Shown piece after piece: positions 1-5,967 of a DNA stretch of 9,201 nucleotides; positions within the stretch are counted from its first letter, which is position 1, and every line of letters begins with the position of its first letter. The position numbers and the translations under genes were made by a program. The notes beneath the pieces were generated by a model. That model saw nothing but the letters and a program-made list of their open reading frames with translations, made no database searches and was not told the origin of the DNA. Source of the DNA: an uncultured Pseudomonadota bacterium (GTDB taxonomy: Bacteria; Desulfobacterota_B; Binatia; UBA9968); the NCBI GenBank assembly GCA_946478635.1, contig CAMLCX010000169.1, positions 1-9,201 of the forward strand. Reading direction: 5' to 3'.

Positions 1-129
1 CATCTGGCACAAGCGATACTGAAACGCACATCATGCCAGCCGGTTTGGTGCTCATCTTTCTGTTCGGTTAGCCTTCTTCGAAGCACTGCGCTGCGGGGCA
101 GACCATTTGTTGACATACGGCTGGCAATT
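1..129. other. Flanking non-coding sequence, no gene supported
   Basis: No coding region can be supported here. The first three bases read CAT, which could be the ATG of a minus-strand gene lying to the left, but only one codon would be inside the window. Short open frames on the plus strand have no ribosome-binding site and no recognisable product. A 9-bp inverted repeat (TGCCAGCCG at 34-42 and CGGCTGGCA at 118-126) brackets most of the interval. It lies just downstream of the DUF1318 gene on the minus strand, but no T-tract follows it, so it is not called a terminator. Confidence 0.5.
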
Positions 130-714
130 CTACTTCTTGCGCCAGTTGCCCTGGCTGTCTTGGATTAGCCAGCCGGGCCGCGCTTGCTCAATCCAACTTT
201 TGGCGAAGATGCTCTTTATCTTCGGAATATTGTCCTTCGGGATGTTATTGGCTTTGGCGATCTCCGCATAGAGCGCTTCGCGATCGCGATTTTCAGCGTC
301 GATTAATTGTTTGACGTCGGCGCGTTCCTTAAGGCTCAAGCCATCCGTGCCGCGGATCGCCAGCAGGCCATCCTGACCGATGCCGACGTTGCCTCGGTCC
401 ATGTAGGGCTTGATCGCGTCGCTGCGCTGTTTAATCGAATCTTTCAATGCGCGAATGGCTGGATTCGATACATTGATATCCGCTTCCTGAGCCTGTGCTG
501 CGGCGACAAAGCCAAGCACGAACTTCTGCCTTGGTGCCGTCGAATTATGGCTGCGTGGTTGCGGCGCCGTCTTGGCTGGTTCCGCCGGTCCGCCCCAGGT
601 TTCCTTGACGATTTGATCCGCGGCGCGCTCGACCGCCGCGGCCGGAAAGTAAATGTTCACGGTTACGCAGGCGCTATAGAAAAATGCCGCCAAAAACAGG
701 CTTCGTTTCAACAT
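130..714 (-). CDS. DUF1318 (YdbL-like) lipoprotein
   Basis: This 194-aa protein is a predicted outer-membrane or periplasmic lipoprotein of the DUF1318 family. The N-terminus MLKRSLFLAAFFYSAC is a short signal peptide ending in a lipobox-like YSAC (Cys16; Tyr at -3 is atypical). It is followed by CVTVNIYFP, a hallmark of the family as I remember it. Residues about 42-62 are a Pro/Ala linker. Residues 65-76 (FVLGFVAAAQAQ) look like a second, now internal, signal-peptide core with an AQAQ cleavage-like end. Residues about 85-194 are the YdbL-like domain, with RGNVGIGQDGLLAIR and the C-terminal ARPGWLIQDSQGNW. The start at 714 is chosen because GGAGG (719-723, minus strand) lies 4 nt upstream; a longer frame back to 813 would overlap the preceding gene. 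The gene sits 10 bp behind the AsmA/YdbH-like gene, so the two are probably one transcript. In E. coli, YdbL acts with YdbH and YnbE in phospholipid transport to the outer membrane; a role here is inferred from family and neighbour. Confidence 0.85.
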   Translation of the reverse strand: MLKRSLFLAAFFYSACVTVNIYFPAAAVERAADQIVKETWGGPAEPAKTAPQPRSHNSTAPRQKFVLGFVAAAQAQEADINVSNPAIRALKDSIKQRSDAIKPYMDRGNVGIGQDGLLAIRGTDGLSLKERADVKQLIDAENRDREALYAEIAKANNIPKDNIPKIKSIFAKSWIEQARPGWLIQDSQGNWRKK

Positions 715-724
715 GCTGCCTCCA

Positions 725-3625
725 TTATTTAACTTCCGGTTTATCCGCCTTGATCCGCTCCAACCGCCGCAAAAGCTCGGAAAACGCGATGGTCTGAGTG
801 TGGCTAACGACATTCACCGTCGGCGGAATGAAGCTCCCGACGACCAGATACTCTTCATTGCCGCGAGTTTCGACGCCGCGCAAATTGAGCTGGTCGTTTC
901 TTAGAATCGCTTTGAAGCCCAACTTGCTGTAGCGAAAACTGTCGAAAAAGCCGGCCAGCCCGCTGTACAAGGCTCCGGCGCTCTGCCCGGAGCTCAAAAC
1001 CGTGATCTTGTTGAGGGCCTCGACGCTTATTCTTTGCTCTCCGCGATCCACCGTGTGCAAGTCAGCGCTAAATTGCGCCGGTTGTCCGTCGGTAATGATC
1101 AGCTCGGCAATCGTTCCTTCCAGGATGCCCGAGATTTGCCCGAATGCAAAGGTCTTCGAGAGCTGTTCAAGATCGATATTCGTTAGCGCTGCATCGAGTC
1201 TGATCGCGGCAAGTGACGAGAAAGGATTCTCGATTTCCAGTTTGCTTATGCGCACGCGCCCGCCAAACAGCTCGGCCTGAATCTGACCGTTGGTTTTGAG
1301 CGTATTATCGGTCGATTGTACTTCCGGTATCGAACCGCTCAGCGTTCCGGCGAAGCGGTGCCAGCCGAAGGCCTCGGTGAGATCGTGAAGCTGCAATCGT
1401 CTTGTGTCGACCGAGAAAGTCAGTTGCTTCGGCAGGTTGATAATGTCGGGCCAGACAAGATTGCCGACAATAATCTCGCCGCCGAAAACCGCGGCCCGGA
1501 GCGGCTCGCGAAAACGCAGCTCGTTGTTCGACAAGGAAAGGGTTGTGCTTAGCGGGCTCACGGTTATTTCACCGAAGCGCAAGTTCTTTATTGAAAGGGT
1601 GCCCACTCGGGGGCGTTCGCCAGCAGCTTTTCTCGTTGAGCCCCAGTTCAGTTGAAGGGGTAGATCGAGCGCGACCTCGCTGACTTCCCAGTCGTTCGAC
1701 TTGGAACGTAGTTCGCCGGAATTGAGCGAGAACTCTCCGTCGATGGCGAGATTCTCTAAGCTGCCGCGCAGTTGAGTTTGAAAGGCCAAACGGCCCGCGA
1801 CGGCAACCTTATTCAAGGCCGGGAATTGGCGATTAAAGTTCTCGCGCAAAAAATGCTCGAAAAACCCGCCTGGTAAAAAATTTGAGCTGCGCGCCTGCAG
1901 ATTGAGGTCGGGAGATTGTGTAACGCGAGCGATCGAGCCGGCCACGTCTACGTCGCCGACATTCAGAAGCTTGAGCGAGCAGCGGCGACATGCCAGCCGA
2001 TCCTCGGCGCTCATATAGTCAGCGTCGATTTCGAACGCCGGTTTTGGCGTCTTCAAATCGGCAAAAAACTTGCCCCACAGGATTTCGCCACCGTTCGCGG
2101 TGAGACTTCCGTTGACCGTGGCGACATTTTTGCCGCGTCCCCAGGCAAGTTCGAAAAGACCGCGAATCGAGAGGTTCTCGCCGACTTTGCTGTTGTCGGG
2201 CGAGGAAAATTTTCCACCGCCGGTTTCAAGCATTCCGGTAATTCTTACGGTTTCCGTGGCGGGAAAATCCGTCGATGCGGTGACCTGCACGCGCTCCGCT
2301 GCTCCCTGCCATCGGTCTTTGCCGCCATAGGTGAACTTAGTCCCAACGAGCTTTGCCTCGCGGATGCCCAGGACCGAGTTCGACCATTCCAGGGGCACAG
2401 TAAAGTTCAGATTCGCCAAACTCAGGTTACTGCCCTGAAGTTTAACGGCGTCACCTGTCGCGACGCCCTTTACACTTGGCGCGCTGAACGAGCCTGTGAG
2501 TTCGAGATCCACTTGGCCGCGTCCCAGGATCCGCCAATCGCTAAACGGAGCCGGCAGCGACGCGCGCAAGTTTTCCAGGGGAATGTCGCTCCACAATAGT
2601 TTAGCGCTGCTTATGCGCGCCTCGGGTGTGAAGTCCGCAATTCCCTGTCCGGTTCCTTTCCCGAGGGGTGAATTGACCGCGACGGACTTGAGTGTAAGCA
2701 TTTTGGTCGGTAGCGCATAAGAGCCGGTGAAGTCCGCCGCAGCATTGCCTTCGGGGAAGTTTGCGGCGATGGGTCCAAGAGCGTTCTTAAAGTCGAGTAC
2801 CGTGCGACCGCTAAAATCAGCGACTTTCCATTCGCCATCCATGGCAGCGCGGGCGCTCAGCGTGCCGGAAAATCGCCTTGTACCGGCGACCAAATTTCTA
2901 AACTGGCTTTGGAGCGTTACATCCGCTGGCTGATTCTCCGGCGCATTTATTTTTGCGTCAATGCGTACTAACTCCGAATTCGCATCCTTGGCCTCTTCGC
3001 GGTGAGAGAAAAGCCGCTCTGGTTTCGGTCGAATAACGAGGCCGAGCTCCAAAGCGCGCCTTTGTCCGGACACTTGCAATTCCGCCACGCCATTGAAAGG
3101 TGGAACGTCGGCGCGCAAGTCGATTCCCGACCGCTGTCCGAGATTCAAATTGTCCGCCTCCAAGTTGATGTGTTTCAGCTCGAAAACGACGGCTCCTCCT
3201 TTTTTTAAGACGAGGGAGCCTTCTTGAAGATTCAGACGACGGAGGCCGAATTTTGCCGAAGATGTCTTCGATGGTTTTAACATTTCGTCCAAATCAATTT
3301 CGAGCACCGGCTGTTCGGCTTTCAGCCCGCGCAATGTGTGAAACCATAAATCCAGCGGGGTGACCGTTAGGGTTAGACGGTCGGTTTTAAGAGAAAATTC
3401 TCCGGGCTTGGAAATTTCCACTGCACCGGCAACGACGTTGAAAGGCGGCTGCAGGCCCAAATCCTCGAGGCGCACGTCCAATCCAGTGCGCGACGATAAC
3501 TCCGTCCGTGCCCAGTCGCGAAACTGCGCCGACCTGAAAATAAAGAACAATGCAACGTAGACAATCACAAGCGCGCCAAGAAAGCCTCCGAACAGCTTCA
3601 GACCGATGCGCGCCGAAAGAGTCAT
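725..3625 (-). CDS. AsmA/YdbH-like intermembrane transport protein
   Basis: This 966-aa protein resembles the AsmA-like group (YdbH, TamB, YhdP), which are thought to form long beta-rich grooves carrying phospholipids from inner to outer membrane. It has an uncleaved N-terminal membrane anchor (about residues 12-30) after the basic start MTLSARIGLK. An AsmA-type opening follows (RDWARTELSSRTGLDVRLED). A very long, repetitive, beta-strand-like periplasmic body comes next. The C-terminal domain (about 735-966) resembles the YdbH C-terminus as I know it, with FGQISGILEGTIAELIITDG and RISVEALNKI. The length is close to E. coli YdbH (about 880 aa). The start is unsettled: in-frame ATG codons lie at 3664, 3640 and 3625 and a GTG at 3697, and none has a clear Shine-Dalgarno. 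I chose 3625 because it places the basic n-region directly before the anchor and because the codons upstream of it look non-coding. The downstream partner is the DUF1318 lipoprotein. A CRRC pair (Cys546/Cys549) is unexplained. Family assignment is fairly secure; lipid transport is inferred. Confidence 0.8.
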   Translation of the reverse strand: MTLSARIGLKLFGGFLGALVIVYVALFFIFRSAQFRDWARTELSSRTGLDVRLEDLGLQPPFNVVAGAVEISKPGEFSLKTDRLTLTVTPLDLWFHTLRGLKAEQPVLEIDLDEMLKPSKTSSAKFGLRRLNLQEGSLVLKKGGAVVFELKHINLEADNLNLGQRSGIDLRADVPPFNGVAELQVSGQRRALELGLVIRPKPERLFSHREEAKDANSELVRIDAKINAPENQPADVTLQSQFRNLVAGTRRFSGTLSARAAMDGEWKVADFSGRTVLDFKNALGPIAANFPEGNAAADFTGSYALPTKMLTLKSVAVNSPLGKGTGQGIADFTPEARISSAKLLWSDIPLENLRASLPAPFSDWRILGRGQVDLELTGSFSAPSVKGVATGDAVKLQGSNLSLANLNFTVPLEWSNSVLGIREAKLVGTKFTYGGKDRWQGAAERVQVTASTDFPATETVRITGMLETGGGKFSSPDNSKVGENLSIRGLFELAWGRGKNVATVNGSLTANGGEILWGKFFADLKTPKPAFEIDADYMSAEDRLACRRCSLKLLNVGDVDVAGSIARVTQSPDLNLQARSSNFLPGGFFEHFLRENFNRQFPALNKVAVAGRLAFQTQLRGSLENLAIDGEFSLNSGELRSKSNDWEVSEVALDLPLQLNWGSTRKAAGERPRVGTLSIKNLRFGEITVSPLSTTLSLSNNELRFREPLRAAVFGGEIIVGNLVWPDIINLPKQLTFSVDTRRLQLHDLTEAFGWHRFAGTLSGSIPEVQSTDNTLKTNGQIQAELFGGRVRISKLEIENPFSSLAAIRLDAALTNIDLEQLSKTFAFGQISGILEGTIAELIITDGQPAQFSADLHTVDRGEQRISVEALNKITVLSSGQSAGALYSGLAGFFDSFRYSKLGFKAILRNDQLNLRGVETRGNEEYLVVGSFIPPTVNVVSHTQTIAFSELLRRLERIKADKPEVK

Positions 3626-3754
3626 AGAAAAACGATACATGGTGAAAAAAGGTCGGGCAACCATAGCTGAGATTTTAGACGCCGGCAGGCGTGCCACGTG
3701 CCAACGTTTATTGAGCAGATCCGCAAACTAATTGTCAGTCATAGAAATAATAAT

Positions 3755-3784
3755 TTGACTTTGCATTTTTCTTCGCCGTATAAG
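3755..3784 (+). promoter_or_regulatory. Sigma70-type promoter for mscL
   Basis: The -35 is TTGACT (3755-3760) and the -10 is TATAAG (3779-3784), separated by 18 bp; each matches the consensus at five of six positions. Transcription would start near 3791, giving a leader of about 50 nt that ends in TAAGGAGG (3831-3838), 4 nt before the mscL start codon. This is the best promoter I can see in the window. The divergent AsmA-like gene must start from the same intergenic region, but its promoter is less clear: CTGACA read on the minus strand around 3733-3738 is a weak candidate. Confidence 0.6.
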
Positions 3785-3842
3785 CTCTTGCTGAAGGTTT
3801 CGGCGCGAACTCGATCACGGTTGGACGTTGTAAGGAGGAGAC

Positions 3843-4268
3843 ATGATCAAAGAATTCAAAGAATTCATCATGAGAGGTAATGTTGTGGATCTCGCCATCG
3901 CCGTGGTGATCGGCGCTGCGTTCGGCAAAATCGTCACGTCGTTTGTCGAGGATATGCTGATGCCGCCGATAGGGTTGGTGTTGGGCAGCGTTGATTTTTC
4001 CAATCTGTTCATCAACCTCTCCGGCAAGGATTATCCGAGCGTGGCCGCAGCGAAAGCGGCGGGCGCGGCGACCCTGAATTACGGCATCTTTTTTAACAAC
4101 ATTCTGAATTTCTTGATTATCGCGTTCGCTATCTTTCTGCTCATCAAGCAAATTAACCGCATGCAAAAACCGGCCGCTGCGCCGACGACGAAGGATTGTC
4201 CCCATTGCCTCTCGGCTGTTCCTCTCAAGGCAACCAAATGCGGGCATTGCACTTCCGAGCTTAAGTAG
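3843..4268 (+). CDS. mscL: Large-conductance mechanosensitive channel MscL with zinc-ribbon tail
   Basis: This 141-aa inner-membrane protein is MscL, the homopentameric channel that opens under membrane tension and releases solutes during hypo-osmotic shock. The N-terminal helix [20 protein letters not shown] leads into TM1 (about 15-40), with the highly conserved IGAAFGKIV. The periplasmic loop (about 45-78) contains [12 protein letters not shown]2 (about 80-103) holds [20 protein letters not shown], followed by the basic IKQINRM. The usual cytoplasmic C-terminal helix is altered: after a Pro/Ala linker come CPHC (119-122) and CGHC (133-136), a CxxC-x10-CxxC pattern typical of a small zinc ribbon. 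Family length is normally about 130-150 aa, so the protein is complete. The start is fixed by TAAGGAGG at 3831-3838. The gene appears monocistronic, divergent from the AsmA-like operon, with no clear terminator after it. Identity is very secure; metal binding by the tail is inferred from the cysteine spacing. Confidence 0.97.
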   Translation: MIKEFKEFIMRGNVVDLAIAVVIGAAFGKIVTSFVEDMLMPPIGLVLGSVDFSNLFINLSGKDYPSVAAAKAAGAATLNYGIFFNNILNFLIIAFAIFLLIKQINRMQKPAAAPTTKDCPHCLSAVPLKATKCGHCTSELK

Positions 4269-4690
4269 GAATCGTGACGCGAGTTTGCAGCCGGCGGGAC
4301 GATTGGCCGCGCGAAAAGTGACGGCATTTCCGCGTAAAGAGAATATGGAACGCCACTAAAAAAGTGCGAAGCGTGCGCCCAACAAAATTTGCGGATGTGT
4401 GGATCTCCAGAGGGTTAAGTCACAATGAACTCTTCTACCCCATTAGTCTGATGCGTGGATTGCCTGGCGCGGTGGGCTAGGTGAAGTTGTAAGCCTGGTT
4501 GAAATGATGGTCGCGGGGAGCCGTATCAAAAGATCGCGATTCCAACTATTTATGGGGTGTTTTTGACAGCCGGGTACCATACGTGGCTTCCGGTACGAAT
4601 GTTAGAAAGGGTGCAAAATTCTGCTTGACTTACACGGAACCGTGTACTACTTTGGCCAAAATTTTAATGATATTTTGCTGGGAGGCAAAG
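4269..4690. other. Long intergenic region between mscL and the OmpA-domain lipoprotein gene
   Basis: I see no coding sequence in these 422 bases; the frames are short and without ribosome-binding sites, and no classic hairpin plus T-tract terminator follows mscL. CGCGAAA and TTTCCGCG near 4311-4336 form only an imperfect inverted repeat without a T-run. TTGACA occurs at 4563-4568 but has no acceptable -10 partner. The distal 60 bases are the likely control region of the next gene. They contain TTGACT (4625-4630), a 16-bp near-palindrome (4631-4646), the perfect palindrome TTTGGCCAAA (4651-4660), TTTAAT (4663-4668) as a possible -10, and the ribosome-binding site GGGAGG just before the start codon at 4691. 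Confidence 0.5.
4625..4668 (+). promoter_or_regulatory. Candidate promoter/operator of the OmpA-domain lipoprotein gene
   Basis: TACACGGAACCGTGTA (4631-4646) is an inverted repeat with 7-bp perfect arms and a 2-bp AA centre. It directly follows a TTGACT -35-like hexamer (4625-4630). Four bases further on is TTTGGCCAAA (4651-4660), a perfect 10-bp palindrome. Possible -10 elements are TACTTT (4648-4653, 17 bp from TTGACT but only three of six consensus bases) or TTTAAT (4663-4668, five of six, but without a matching -35). The 2-nt centre makes an RNA hairpin unlikely, so a dimeric regulator binding DNA is the natural reading. Which regulator is unknown. Confidence 0.35.
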
Positions 4691-5404
4691 ATGAATAGAA
4701 ATAAACACCTGGCGTTGGCTGCGCTGGGGTTTTTCCTGACGGGATGTACGGGATTGACTAAGAACCAGGCTGCACTCGTCGGCGCTTCAGTCTGCGGCGC
4801 GATGGGTGCTGCGGGTGGAGCGGCAGCGGCGCATAATGGAATTGAGGGTAAGCATCGCAACGAGGCCGCGGGGGCTGCGATCGGTGCCGTTAGCGGCGCG
4901 TTGATCTGCGGCGGGCTGGCCTATTTGATGACAGAAGATCCGAAGCCACCGCCACCGCCACCGCCACCTCCACCACCACCTCCTCCTCCACCGGAGAAAC
5001 CGAAGCCGAAGCCGGCTCCACCACCGCCACCGCCACCGGAGAAACCGAAGCCGGCACCGAAGGTTGAGCGAACAATTATTCTCGATGACGTCCTCTTTGA
5101 TTTCGACAAGAGCGCCGTCAAGCCGGAAGCCGCCGCGATCCTGGATCGTTTGGTCGCTTTCATGAATGAGAATAAAGACAAGCGAGTAAGCCTCTCCGGG
5201 CACACGGATAACGTCGGCACCGATGCGTATAACCAGGCTTTGTCTGAGCGGCGCGTCGGTTCGGTACGCGATTACGTCGTGAAGAAGGGCGTCGATGGCG
5301 AACGCGTTTCCGGGCAGGGTTTCGGCGAAAGCAAGCCGATCGCGGATAACAAGACCCGGGAAGGACGCGCGAAAAACCGCCGCGTCGAAATCAAAGTTAA
5401 CTAG
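4691..5404 (+). CDS. OmpA-domain lipoprotein with glycine zipper and proline tracts
   Basis: This 237-aa predicted outer-membrane lipoprotein should tether the membrane to peptidoglycan. The signal peptide MNRNKHLALAALGFFLTGC ends in a consensus lipobox LTGC (Cys19). Residues about 27-80 form a glycine-zipper segment (GAMGAAGGAAAA; AAGAAIGAVSGALICGG), as in Gly-zipper outer-membrane proteins. Residues 86-123 are rich in proline: sixteen consecutive prolines, EKPKPKPA, seven more prolines, EKPKPAPK. Residues about 128-237 are an OmpA C-terminal domain: ILDDVLFDFDKSAVKP, then GHTDNVGTDAYNQALSERR and a C-terminal NRRVEIKV. Asp173 and Arg188 match the spacing of the E. coli OmpA residues (Asp271, Arg286) that bind diaminopimelate. 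The start at 4691 is supported by GGGAGG 5-6 nt upstream; an extended frame from 4583 adds an implausible N-terminus and misses the lipobox start. An intrinsic terminator-like hairpin begins 24 bp after the stop. It is Pal-like in role, but no tol genes are nearby, so I do not call it pal. Confidence 0.9.
   Translation: MNRNKHLALAALGFFLTGCTGLTKNQAALVGASVCGAMGAAGGAAAAHNGIEGKHRNEAAGAAIGAVSGALICGGLAYLMTEDPKPPPPPPPPPPPPPPPPEKPKPKPAPPPPPPPEKPKPAPKVERTIILDDVLFDFDKSAVKPEAAAILDRLVAFMNENKDKRVSLSGHTDNVGTDAYNQALSERRVGSVRDYVVKKGVDGERVSGQGFGESKPIADNKTREGRAKNRRVEIKVN
4940..5062 (+). repeat. In-frame proline-codon tandem repeat
   Basis: CCA, CCG and CCT codons run for sixteen prolines (4946-4993). After an EKPKPKPA spacer come seven more prolines (5018-5038). 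The stretch CCACCGGAGAAACCGAAGCC occurs twice, so the segment looks like two unequal copies of a Pro-run plus EKPKP unit. It is a rigid linker between the membrane-proximal zipper and the OmpA domain. The simple codon repeat could expand or contract in frame by slippage. Confidence 0.75.
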
Positions 5405-5428
5405 GTTAAGCTGAAGAGTTCATTATCC

Positions 5429-5481
5429 ATGCGGATGCCAGGAAAAGTACGGATTGTTTTCCTGGCATCCGCATTGTTTTT
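5429..5481 (+). terminator. Intrinsic terminator-like hairpin overlapping the next start codon
   Basis: The arms are ATGCGGATGCCAGGAAAA (5429-5446) and TTTTCCTGGCATCCGCAT (5457-5474), a perfect 18-bp inverted repeat with a 10-nt loop (5447-5456). It is followed at once by a T-rich tract TTGTTTTT (5474-5481). It begins 24 bp after the OmpA-domain lipoprotein stop codon, as expected of a Rho-independent terminator. Unusually, its first three bases are the ATG of the next ORF, and the stem-loop plus T-tract encode the first seventeen or so residues of that ORF's signal peptide. Termination may therefore be partial or regulated. Confidence 0.75.
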
Positions 5482-5800
5482 CCCAAGCCTCGCCTTTTCT
5501 CAAAATATCAGTTTCAAAGAGATCGAAGCCCGTGTCCTCGAATACCGAAAATGGCTAGATAAGGCGGGATCGAACGGCTCTCGTTTTTGGGTCAGGTTAG
5601 ACAGCACCAAACGTCCGCACCGGCTCTATGTGGGGGATGGTTTTATGAAGGCCGATGCGACCGACAAAGAAGAGTTCATTGAAATTTTTTCAAGATTTCT
5701 TGCCGGGCATCCGGAAAAGAACATGCTGATCGATATTTTCGACGCGAGCACCGGCAAGCCGATCGGCGAGTATGGTTTCGGTGGTTTTCGACTTTTTTGA
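5429..5800 (+). CDS. Small secreted protein of unknown function
   Basis: I do not recognise this 123-aa protein. The N-terminus is a convincing Sec signal peptide: basic MRMPGKVR, hydrophobic IVFLASALFFPSLA, and an AFS-Q cleavage site (after Ser24). The mature part is about 99 aa, without cysteines or a further membrane segment. It has a helical, charged start (SFKEIEARVLEYRKWLDKAG), a central WVRLDSTKRPHRLYVGDGF with a strand-like pattern, and a C-terminal half with FLAGHPEKNMLIDIFDASTG and GEYGFGGFRLF. That suggests one compact alpha/beta domain in the periplasm or outside the cell. The start lies inside the left arm of an 18-bp hairpin; a second ATG sits two codons on (5435), also in the stem. 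No strong ribosome-binding site is visible (GAAGAG about 10 nt upstream is weak). The only other in-frame ATG, codon 73, would delete the signal peptide. The gene depends on readthrough from the lipoprotein gene or on a promoter I cannot see. Confidence 0.7.
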   Translation: MRMPGKVRIVFLASALFFPSLAFSQNISFKEIEARVLEYRKWLDKAGSNGSRFWVRLDSTKRPHRLYVGDGFMKADATDKEEFIEIFSRFLAGHPEKNMLIDIFDASTGKPIGEYGFGGFRLF

Positions 5801-5967
5801 TTTGCGCTTGCTGTTTTCCGTCCTGCCTTTTGACTGAATCGGAGACTCATCCCGTTATTTCTTTTTCCTCTGAGCCTTTTACACGGACAACCTTCTCCTC
5901 CTGTTATCCGGGGTCGATTTCCACCCAACTCGAGCATGGAGCTCGCCCGATTGGCGCGCGATCCAGT
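5801..5967. other. Pyrimidine-rich spacer, no gene recognised
   Basis: The plus strand is rich in C and T here and contains no supported gene. A short open frame running from 5797 to 6075 has no ribosome-binding site, runs through the terminator at 5968-6011 and overlaps the kinase start, so it is not called. TTGACT at 5830-5835 is 17 bp from CGTTAT (5853-5858), a poor -10 (three of six). If it were active, the transcript would be a leader of roughly 150 nt ending at the hairpin at 5968-6011. Confidence 0.4.

Noticed and set aside
307..732. Plus-strand open frame of 141 codons over the DUF1318 gene
   Set aside because: It is the complement of a gene with a clear signal peptide, family motifs and ribosome-binding site; the product looks random.
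1916..2599. Long open frame (227 codons) on the plus strand inside the AsmA-like gene
   Set aside because: It is antisense to a well-supported 966-aa protein, has no ribosome-binding site or recognisable domain, and other frames here are also open because of base composition.
3848..3870. Direct repeat of AAAGAATTC at the start of mscL
   Set aside because: It simply encodes the normal KEFKEF amphipathic N-terminal helix of MscL.
4518..4530. GGGGAGCCGTATC resembling the 5' strand of group II intron domain V
   Set aside because: Only about nine bases match; the partner strand, the capping tetraloop and any reverse transcriptase remnant are missing nearby. A covariance-model search would be decisive, but what I see is compatible with chance.
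4583..4690. N-terminal extension of the OmpA-domain lipoprotein to an upstream start
   Set aside because: The extension would run through the promoter and operator-like palindromes and bury the lipoprotein signal peptide 36 residues inside the protein; the start at 4691 has its own ribosome-binding site.
4787..5220. Minus-strand frames rich in Arg-Trp or Gly-Val repeats
   Set aside because: These repeats are only the complement of the proline codon tract of the OmpA-domain lipoprotein.
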